DNA from: Prorocentrum cordatum
Taxonomy: Eukaryota > Sar > Dinophyceae > Prorocentrales > Prorocentraceae
Assembly: GCA_963575745.1 (NCBI GenBank)
Contig: CAUYUJ010014592.1
Span: 124,001-188,000 of the forward strand
DNA length: 64,000 nucleotides
Reading direction: 5' to 3'
The translations under genes were made by a program, and so were the position numbers. The stretch's first letter is position 1; each line of letters starts with the position of its first letter. The notes beneath the pieces are model-generated. The model saw only the letters and a list, made by a program, of their open reading frames with translations, was not told the DNA's origin and made no database searches. Shown here piece after piece: positions 1 to 7,827 of the stretch.

Positions 1-135
1 AGGATGGTTGGGAATATTCAAAAGATAGCCTGGAGACGATTGTTTAATTATTTGGTTTGCCATCTTTTTAAATACGTTTTGGCTATTTCTCATGTTTCCT
101 CGAAAATCTGCTTGTAGGGGGACGTGCCCGACCTA
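1..135. mobile_element. MITE family 1, copy cut by window start
   Basis: Right part of a short inverted-repeat element. Its right end (around 105-135) has the GTAGGGGGACGTGCCCGACC motif that ends the three complete copies at 1,377-1,540, 1,610-1,770 and 3,561-3,752. Its AT-rich interior, with a 'TAGCCTGG.GACGATT' stretch, also matches those copies. The left end lies outside the window. No coding capacity is seen. Confidence 0.7.
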
Positions 136-908
136 ATCCTAGTCTGGCTTCTCAGTCCTGAGTCATCCTTGCGAAGACTTCCCAGACGTTGCCTCCCCAC
201 CTCCTTCAGTGCCCGCGGGGGCGCTGAGGCGGGGCGGGGCTGCTTCTCGAAGACCGCCACTCTGGTGCCAATGGCTTAGAACGGCTGTGGCGACAATCGA
301 ATGTGGCGCCCCAGAGCCGATAGGACTTGGTCTGAGATCCCCCTCACAATACAACAGTTCACGATTCTTCAGAAAGTGGGATCTGCATGATCTGATCTCG
401 CTTCTTTGCCAGTGGTACGTGCGAGCGCTCGCTGGTCTCGCCGGCTCTCCAGATTGGCCTGGGCAGAAGCAGTTATGGCACGGCCCTCCCTCTTGCCAGC
501 ACGCGCGCGCGTGAGGCCAAAGGCCAGAAAGGAACTGCCAGCACGCGCGCGCAGGAGCGAAGCTGGGGGAGGACAGAAGGCAGCATCGCTGACTGCGGTG
601 CGTTCAGCGCGTTCCTCCCAAATCCGCTCAGAGCCAGCACCGGGACCCGTCCCCGTGACCGTCCTGGCCGATCTCGCAAGCTGCGTTCAGTCGTCGCGAC
701 GAGGAGCACCTGCAGGTCAGGCAGGCCCGGCATGATGACAGATTGTTCCAGAGCGCTCCGGAACGGCCGCGGCGTCCGAGACATCCTCTGGACCCGCATG
801 ATTTCAGGTTCCCGGCTTATCGCCGTCCGAATTCGTCCTTACCCTGCCCTCCCAGACCCCCGACGTCTTCTTTTTCACAACGTGACCCCCAGTAGGTTTA
901 GACCCATT
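136..908. other. Single-copy spacer, no gene recognised
   Basis: Open frames here are short, overlap on both strands and carry no recognisable motif. A GCCAGCACGCGCGCG direct repeat occurs twice, near 495 and 538. Nothing else is supported. Confidence 0.5.
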
Positions 909-1071
909 CTTTTGGTAGGTGGATCTCTCAAGCTCTCCGCTGCCTCTGGCGGTGCGCGTTGCGAGCAGGAACGCTGTCAATGCCGCGCTTTCTTGTGGCT
1001 TTGCTGCGTTCCTGCTCGCAACGCACATCGCCAGAGGCAGCGGAGAGCTCGAGAGATCCACCTACCAAAAG
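909..1071. repeat. Long foldback (inverted repeat) with 66-bp arms
   Basis: The arm at 909-974, starting CTTTTGGTAGG, is followed after a 31-bp loop by its near-perfect reverse complement at 1,006-1,071, ending CCTACCAAAAG. Only a few positions differ. RNA from either strand would fold into one long hairpin. It could be a foldback transposon or a hairpin RNA precursor. It does not share ends with MITE family 1. Confidence 0.85.
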
Positions 1072-1203
1072 TGCATAGACCGTTGTTTCATCCCGAGTCG
1101 TTTTTGTTGGCGGTCCCGGGGCCCAGCGAGGGCCCCCAAGAGCCCGAAAGTTCTACAGGATTTGACTCGGGATTGCTCCTGCTGCTCCTCCCTCGGCCTC
1201 GAG

Positions 1204-1319
1204 ATGGCGGCCAGCATTGAGCCGCGGCCCTGGCCTCCAGACCAACTCGGTAGCCTATTGTTTATCGGCTGCGGCACGCGGCGAGGTGGGGAGACGGCCC
1301 CCACCCTGGGCGCAAGGAG
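1204..1319 (+). CDS. Weak exon candidate ending at a good GT donor
   Basis: A frame opening at ATG 1,204 (MAASIEPRPWPPDQLGSLLF...) runs to GCAAGGAG followed by GTAAGC, a strong donor-like sequence, and stops inside that donor. No protein family is recognised. It could be the end of a host exon or chance. The region is GC-rich, so open frames are cheap. Confidence 0.2.
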
Positions 1320-1376
1320 GTAAGCAGATAGAGCGCTTCGAAACACCAGCTCCGTACATGCTTTGCTCCTGTAGGG

Positions 1377-1540
1377 TTAAGTAGGGCGGGTCCCTCTACA
1401 GGAGGAACATTCAACAATAATTGTTAAAAAGTAGCCTGGGAACGATTTGTTCGTTATTTGTTTGGCAATGCTTGATCTTTTTTGGGGTATTCTTGATTTG
1501 TCGCCCACAATCCGCCTGTAGGAGGACATGCCCGACCGAA
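1377..1540. mobile_element. MITE family 1, complete copy
   Basis: 164-bp non-coding element. The left end TTAAGTAGGGCGGGTCCCTC and the reverse complement of the right end (TTCGGTCGGGCATGTCC...) form imperfect terminal inverted repeats that both reach a CTACAGG core. It is flanked by CTGTAGGG at 1,369-1,376 and 1,541-1,548, an 8-bp target duplication. The size of the duplication recalls Mutator-like elements, but no transposase is present to confirm that. Confidence 0.8.
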
Positions 1541-1609
1541 CTGTAGGGCGCCGAGAAAGAAGCACAGCACATTCACCGTGATTTGTCCATGGCCTGCGGG
1601 GTCTTGGCT

Positions 1610-1770
1610 GAAGTCGGGCCCATCCCTCTACAGGGGGAAATTCAAAAATAGTCAAGAGAAATAATATGGGGACGACTTTTTGGACCATGTTTGAATGTGT
1701 TTGAAACTGTTTTCACTATCTTTTTATCTTTCGTCCAAAATCCGCCTGTAGGGGTACAGGCCCGACCTAA
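1610..1770. mobile_element. MITE family 1, complete copy
   Basis: 161-bp element. The left end GAAGTCGGGCCCATCCCTCT and the right end (TTAGGTCGGGCCTGTACCCC on the opposite strand) are terminal inverted repeats. GTCTTGGCT at 1,601-1,609 and 1,771-1,779 is a perfect 9-bp target duplication. The interior is AT-rich and non-coding. Confidence 0.85.
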
Positions 1771-1862
1771 GTCTTGGCTCGTCAGGGACGTGCAAGGAGC
1801 TCTGGAAACGGAGACGCCGACGTGACCGTCGCCCCCTCCTCCTCCGCTCGGGTCGGGCGAGA

Positions 1863-1986
1863 GCGGGGGGGGACGACGTCTGCTGCACGCTGCCCTCGAT
1901 GCACCGGCGGCACGGGGAGAACTGGCCGGCTGACGACGTGGGCTGCTTCGCGGACCCCCTCGCGCTGTGGCACGAGCACGACATGG
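1863..1986 (+). CDS. Possible host exon (unrecognised protein)
   Basis: One frame reads DDVCCTLPSMHRRHGENW followed by PADDVGCFADPLALWHEHD and ME, then reaches a GT donor (GGAG followed by GTTTTTC). The composition is protein-like, unlike the Arg/Pro/Ser-only shadows nearby. The 5' boundary is uncertain; several AGs precede it. No family is recognised. Confidence 0.3.
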
Positions 1987-3549
1987 AGGTTTTTCTTGTT
2001 GGCGTCGGCCTCCGGGAGCCCTGACTCGGTATCGTTTGACCGGTCCCCATCCCCATTCCCATTCCCTTCGAGACCCCCACCAAATTACCACCCCTGTTGA
2101 AGATACACCCCTCGAACCCCGAAGGGAACGATCTCTATCCCCATCTAAGGGGAGCAAATCGGCCAGTGGGGCCCAGGCCACGCCGTTGGGGATGAGATCG
2201 GTTAAACGATACTCACTTACCGGGCTTCGGGACCGTCAACAAAAAATGGACTCAGGATGAGAAATGGGTCCAGGGAAAAGGATCTAGGCCTCTGGGCGTC
2301 GACGTTGTGAAATAGTCACGGCGTCGGGGGTCTTGGGCTCGAGCTAAAACGTGTTTTGGCCCGAGCCTGACAAGGGCTCGACTGCACATAAGAGTGACCT
2401 TTCGCCGGAGTGACCTTTGGTGCGGGCGCAGTGGGGTCCCCCGATCGCGGAACGCGATGCGGTAATTAGTAGCCTCTTGCTCGCTCGTGTTTGGCCCCCC
2501 CCGCGGCCCCCCCGCGGCCCCCAAAATGTCGCGCACGAAAGGTCACTCTTACCCAGGGTCACTCTCGCGTGTGGCCAAGTCTTCTCCGTCCCCGCCGTCG
2601 CCCGCGACGTCGAGACAGAAGCGCGCCACATCCTCCGAAGCGAAGACGCCGACGCCGGCATCGTCGTCCTCTTCGTCGCCCTCGTCGTCCCCGTCCTCGT
2701 CATCGTCCTCGTCGCCGTCCTCGCCGCCGCCGCCGCCGCCGCCGTCGCCGCCGCCCTTCCCCCCCGTCCGTGGTGGGCGGCAGGTGCCGCGGCGGCGACC
2801 TCCGAGCCCCGCGGCGGCTCCGCGCGCGCCGCCCCCGAGTCCCAGGACGCGCGGCCGCAAGCGGCGCGGGCCGCCGCGCGCAGCGCTCGGGGGGGGGCGG
2901 GAGGGCTCCTCCTCCTCTCTCCTCCCTCCTCCTCCTCCTCCTCCTCCTCCTCCTCCTCCTCCTCCTCCTCCTCCTCCTCCTCCTCCTCCTACTCCTCCTA
3001 CTCCTCCTCCCTCCCTCCCTCCTCCCTCCTCCCTCCTCCTCCTCCTCCTCCTCCTCCTCCCTCCTCCTCCTCCTCCTCCTCCTCCTCTCTCCGTCGGCGG
3101 CGGACGAAGGGGGGCGGTGAGGAGGAGAGGGAATGGCCTCTCAGAGGGCGGCGGGGCTTCTCGGGAGGCCCCCCGCGCCCTCCGAGGGGTCTTCTGCGCC
3201 TCTTCGGGGAACGCGGAGAGAGGACTTCTCAGAAGGCGGGGGGGGGGTCCGAGCCTTCTGAGAAGCTTGGAGGTTGGAGTGGGGCGTGGCATGGAGGGGT
3301 GTGGTGCCCATCGTGGAAATGGCGATGCGATCTACGATGGATGACCTCGCCCAACCCAGCTTTGGCACCACACCCCGTTTCCTGCCTCCAGAAGAGGGCC
3401 CCCAGGCTCGCCGCCGACTCGGAGGCGAAAGGAAGGACGCACGTGTGCACGAGCCCACGGTGGTTTCGAGAGCAGGCGCTGCGCGACGTCGTGCCACGCG
3501 GCGGGTCTCGCGGACGGGTGGGGCCGTGCTCGTGTGCGCGGGGGTTGGC
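1987..3549. other. Low-complexity GC-rich region with TCC tract, no firm gene
   Basis: Holds a TCC/TCG-rich stretch (about 2,640-3,090). One + frame at about 2,580-2,770 contains a hydrophobic run, GIVVLFVALVVPVLVIVLVA, preceded by a polar segment, which could be a membrane exon. The same bases give poly-Ser/Pro and acidic frames, so this is weak. CTTCTCAGAAG palindromes at about 3,225-3,262 are the same motif that fills the array spacers. Confidence 0.4.
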
Positions 3550-3560
3550 TCGTAGTTTTA

Positions 3561-3752
3561 AGTCGGGCCTGTCCCCCTACAGGGGGATTTTCGACGAAAA
3601 ATGAAAAATACCCCCAAAATAGTCAAAAAGTAGTCCAAACATAGCCTGGGGATTTTTGTGTTAGTGTGTGTAACCTTTTTGGACTATTTTTAGGGGTCTG
3701 TTTGTTTATTTCTCGTTGATAATTCCCCTGTAGGGGGACACGCCTGACATAA
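3561..3752. mobile_element. MITE family 1, complete copy
   Basis: 192-bp element. The left end AGTCGGGCCTGTCCCCCTAC pairs with the right end, which reads ATGTCAGGCGTGTCCCCCTA on the opposite strand. TCGTAGTTTTA occurs at 3,550-3,560 and 3,753-3,763. That gives an 11-bp match, of which the first 9 bp fit the duplication seen at the copy at 1,610. Non-coding. Confidence 0.85.
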
Positions 3753-3763
3753 TCGTAGTTTTA

Positions 3764-4477
3764 ACTCCTTCGTGGGCTTCCCCCCTCGGGGACCCCCCCC
3801 CTTGTTTGGGGACCCCTCCCTCGGAGACCCTCCTCCTCCTCCTGCTCCTCCTCCTCCTGCTCCTCCTCCTCCTCATGCTCCTCCTCTTCCTCCTGCTCCT
3901 TGCTGGGGCTACCCTTGCAATCTGTCGTCGGTGCGGTGCCAGGGCCCAGCCGTCGGCCCCGCGCTCGAGGCTTTGGGGGCCGTGCTCGGGTATTGCATCC
4001 AGTAAGCACACTACTTATTCAAAGGCCCTCGAGCAGGGCAAAGACCCCATATCTGGGGAGTGGAAGGGACATCCCTGTCCGCTCCTCTCGTCTGACGACG
4101 CCACCTTCTGGCTTCGTCTTCGATAATTCGCTTCGCGTTTTTATCTCGATGTTTCGCTTAGCGTTTCATCTCTTTGTTCGTTCGTCGAGCTGCGCTTGCT
4201 CTTCTTTTCCATCCGCTCTTCTATCTCTTGTGCCTGTCTCGGCGCGCTCGGACTCGAGTTGGCGTGCCTCCTGCTCCTCCTCCTTCTTCCCCTCCTCCTC
4301 CTCCTCCTCCGCCTCCTCTTCCTCCTCCTCCTCCTTCTCCCCCTCCCTTCTCCTCCTCCTCCTCCTCCTCCTCCTCCTCCTCCTTCGTGGGCTCCCCCCT
4401 CCTCCCCTTGCCCTCGTTGGCTCCCCTCTTCGGGGACCCCCCCTCGGTGACCCCTCCCTCTGGGACCCTCCTCCTCC

Positions 4478-4512
<35 letters not shown>

Positions 4513-4763
4513 CTTTCCTCCCCCTCCTCCTCCTCCTCCTCCTCCTCCTCCTCCTCCTCCTCCTCCTCCTCCTCCTCTTCCTCCTCCTCCTCCACCTCCT
4601 CCTTCTCCCCCTCCATTCTCCTCCTCCTCCTCCTCCTCCTCCTGCTCCTCCATCTCCTGCTCCTCCTTCTCTTCTCCTCCTCCTCCTCCTCTTCCTCCTC
4701 CTGCTCCTCCTCTTTCTCCTCCTCCCTCCTCTTCCTCCTCCTCCTCCTCCTCCTCCTTCCTCC
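3764..4763. repeat. TCC/CTCCTG microsatellite field before array unit 1
   Basis: Long TCC tracts at about 3,830-3,900 and 4,265-4,760 alternate with short GC-rich pieces containing CTTCGTGGGCT and GGGGACCCC motifs. Poly-Ser/Leu/Glu/Gly frames here are products of the triplet repeat, not genes. The stretch 3,900-4,260 shows nothing recognisable. Confidence 0.8.
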
Positions 4764-5577
4764 TCCTCCGTGGACTCACCCCTCCTCTGCTGCTGCTCCC
4801 CCCGATTGCCCTGATCTCCTGGCGGCGACCCAGGGGGGGTGGCTCCTGCACGAAGGAGGGGGGCTTCTCAGAAGGCATGGGCCTTCTCCCCTGACCTTCC
4901 AGAGTGCTTGAAAGTAGCCTTCCGGACCTGCAGACCTAGCTGGGTGGCACAACAAAAACGGCAGGAATTCTTCAGATGCCGAGGTCCTGGTGTTATATTT
5001 CTTAGCCCTCCTGGAAGGTCAGGGCCAGAACGACCCGGCGCCTTCTCAGAAGGCTTCTTACAGAAGCTGGGCCGGGCTTCTCAGAACCCCTTCCTGGCCT
5101 TCTCAGAAGCTCCGCCGCCTCAGAAAGCCCCCCCCTTCGCGCCACCCCCTCTTCGGGGCGCCGCCAACTCGCCGACGAGCTGATTTCTGCTCACCCCTGG
5201 CGCTCTTTCGCGACCTGGGCTTCGACGAGGCCCGCTGCGAGGGGCCCCAGGGCACCCAGAGACGCACATCTGGGGGGACGCAAGAAGCTGCCCCCGGGGA
5301 AGCGGTCGGGACCGCTGGGGCAGCGGAGACTGGACACACCCAGCTCGGCGGATGCCAAGGGCCTGTCTTCCTGAGTGTCTGGCGGTGGACACCCGGTTGC
5401 CCGGCCCGCCCGCCGCTCGCCTCTCTCCTCCCCCGGACATGACCTGACCTGCTCGGAGGCGCAGGCCCGAGAGGGGGCTGCGCAAGCACCGGCGCGCGCG
5501 GGCATACGTGGGGCTGCCCAGGGCGAAACTTCTAGGTTTGCCGGCCGCCACCTTCCTCCACCCCCCCGGATAACTTA

Positions 5578-5789
5578 TCTGGACGCCCGAGATGGGCACG
5601 GAAAGAATGGGTACAATGCCCAACAGCATTTCTTGTTCATCTGGAACAGGACTCGCTGTCCGCGCCGCCGCGGCCTGTGTCCATTTGAGACAGAAGGCCG
5701 CCTGCCCAACAGCGGCCGCTGTTGGTTTGGGACAACATGTGTTGTTGGGCATTGTACCCATTGTTTCGGTACCCATTTCGGGTGTCCAA
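5578..5789. mobile_element. MITE in unit 1, empty site in units 2 and 3
   Basis: 212-bp non-coding insertion with ~50-bp terminal inverted repeats. The left arm starts TCTGGACGCCC; the right arm on the opposite strand starts TTGGACACCC. Both run into AATGGGTACAATGCCCAACA. It is flanked by AACTTA at 5,572-5,577 and 5,790-5,795. Units 2 (13,814-13,819) and 3 (28,541-28,546) carry a single AACTTA in otherwise matching sequence. Insertion therefore followed duplication, or was later lost from the others. Confidence 0.92.
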
Positions 5790-6479
5790 AACTTAGGCAT
5801 CGCCGAACAAGAAAGATTTGGATCTCCTGGGCTATCAGATCCGGGCGCGGCTAAAACAAATGCGACGGCCAGGGTTTCTTGCTGTTTGGTTCGGCCTCCG
5901 TGGGTAGCCCCTCCCCGACCCCAGGGACAGGCAGCCAGCTTGGCGACGAGCCCATCCCTGTGCAGATGCGAGTGGCCATCCCTGTGCAGATGCGAGTGGC
6001 GCCGGGCGTGGCTTTCTCTTCTCATACGTCAGAGAAGGAAGCAGTACCGATACCGCTACCCTTCACCCAGTTTCCCCTTTTTCGCCCTCCTGGGAGGCGC
6101 TCGTCGCCACCGCTGGATTCGCCTTGAAAGCTAGGTCAGAACGCACCCAGGAGAGGTCGTGGGCGTAGCGGTAATTATCGGTACCAATTCATTGCCCCAG
6201 TACGGTGGGGAACTTTGAGCCTTTGACGCCTTTGAAACGTTTGAGCCTTTGAAGCGGTTTGGTCCACTTCGCGGTCCCGAGGCGGCAATGTCCTAAGCCT
6301 TTCCCAGGGTCCCGCCCCGCAGAGCGGTGCGACAACCTGTCCGATTGCCAGGGATCGCGTTTCGCCGGGCGCGCCGTGGCGACACGCGATCTGGAAGTTC
6401 CTGACCGCATTGCGTGCCGAAGGATTCTGTGCATGGGGTGGCGCTTGGCAAGCGCGCAGACGCATACTGAACTCCTCGT

Positions 6480-7640
6480 GGGGCGCGAAACGCGTGGTGA
6501 TGGGTGTGACAAAAAAGCGCGGGGGGCGCCATACGGGCTCTGCCGCTGGGGTCTTCGGTGTAGCTCCGTGTGGGGCCACGAAACGCGTGAAAGACGTCCC
6601 GAAACGGGCGGGGGGACGCCATGCGGACGTCGCCACTGGGGCCTTCGGTGGAGCTTACTTTGGGGTCACGAAACGTGTCTTCGGCGTGCTTGACTTGGCT
6701 GATGTCCATCGGGGTCTTGGCACGATACATGTGAGGGGTGTGCCGAAATGGACGGGGGATCGCATTCGAATTTGTCCACTGGGGCCGTAAGCGGAGATCC
6801 GAGTGGGGCATGACCCGCGTGAGGGGTGTGCCGAAGTGGGCGGGAGGCAGCATGCGAACTTGCCCACTGAGGCCGTAAGTGGAGTTCCCTAGGGGGGCAC
6901 GGTCCGCGTGAGCGGCGTGCCGCATTGGGGGGGGGACCGCACGCGAGCTTGCCTAATAGGCCGTCTGCCGAAATGAGCGGGGGGGCCGCACAGGATTTTG
7001 CCCACAGGCGCCCCGGCGGGCAGAGCGTCCCTGTGGGAGCACGATCCCTGTGAGCGGTGTTCCGAAAGTGGGAGGGGTGCATGCGAGCATGTCCACTGTC
7101 GGGCCGAACGAAAGGGGGGAATAGGGAACGGGGGGGTTACGAAATCTGCTGCATGCAGCTGGTTTCGGCCCCGCCGCCGGGCCCATTTTTCGATACATGG
7201 GCGCCTCCCAGCGCAGGGAGGCGCCGGGAAAATTAGCTACGTGAGCTGATTCTCAAACCCCCCCTTTGCTATCCCCCCCTTTCGCCTGGCCCGACACTGG
7301 GACCGTCGGGCGCTCCTTGTGGGCCAGGATACGCGTGAGGGCCGATGCGAGCGGGGAACCGCATGCGAGCTTGCTCACTGGGGCCGTGGGTGGCGCACCC
7401 TGTGAGACACGGTGCGCGGGAGGGGTGTGCCGAAATATGGGGGTGTATTGCATGCGGAGTTGCCCGCTGGGGCCCTCGGGTGGAGCTCCGCATGGGAGCA
7501 CGATCCGCGTGAGTGGTGTGCCGAAGTGAAGGGGGGGCCGCGTACGAACTTGCTCACTGCTGCCGTAGGTGGAGCTCCCTGTGGGGCAAAGGTCTGTCTG
7601 AGGGGTGTGCCGAAATTGCCATGCGGAGATCAAAGTCAAG
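6480..7640. repeat. ~90-bp minisatellite upstream of channel copy 1
   Basis: Diverged tandem units of about 85-95 bp share a core like GCGTGAGGGGTGTGCCGAA followed by ACTTGCCCACTGGGGCCGT. About a dozen units are visible, one interrupted by a MITE at 7,099. Minus-strand frames with periodic HFGTPLTR peptides are shadows of the repeat. Equivalent arrays precede copies 2 and 3. Confidence 0.85.
7099..7294. mobile_element. MITE inside the minisatellite of unit 1
   Basis: 196-bp insertion absent from units 2 (about 15,140) and 3 (about 29,830). The left end TCGGGCCGAACGAAAGGGGG matches the opposite-strand right end TCGGGCCAGGCGAAAGGGGG. CACTG at 7,094-7,098 and 7,295-7,299 is a 5-bp target duplication. 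An inner palindrome GGCGCCTCCC...GGGAGGCGCC lies near 7,200-7,225. Non-coding. Confidence 0.85.
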
Positions 7641-7654
7641 GAGTGTCGGGAGAA

Positions 7655-7713
7655 GGATGAGGAGGAGGAGGAGGAGGAGGAGGAGGAGGAGGAGGAGGAG
7701 GAGGAGGAGGAGG
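7655..7713. repeat. GAG microsatellite just upstream of channel copy 1
   Basis: About 19 GAG triplets end roughly 115 bp before the ATG of copy 1. The homologous tract is far longer in copy 2 (15,488-15,650). In copy 3 it is short with a GAGC run (30,180-30,257). The tract probably lies in the 5' UTR or promoter. Confidence 0.9.
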
Positions 7714-7827
7714 AGCGAGAGGGGGAGGAGCCACTTTGGCTCCAGGGACACCAGGCGGCTTCCGGCCAGAGCCCGCGCACGCCCCGCACCCGGCCAGGCC
7801 AGCCCACAGAGGCCCCATAGCCGCGAC

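Noticed and set aside
2900-4800. Long poly-Ser, poly-Leu, poly-Glu and poly-Gly frames over TCC tracts here and at other TCC/GAG tracts
   Set aside because: All six frames of a TCC/GAG triplet repeat are open; the peptides reflect the repeat only.
6100-7250. Minus-strand 100-200-aa frames with HFGTPLTR-like repeats upstream of each channel gene
   Set aside because: Their period follows the ~90-bp minisatellite, and indels between the three units break the frames.
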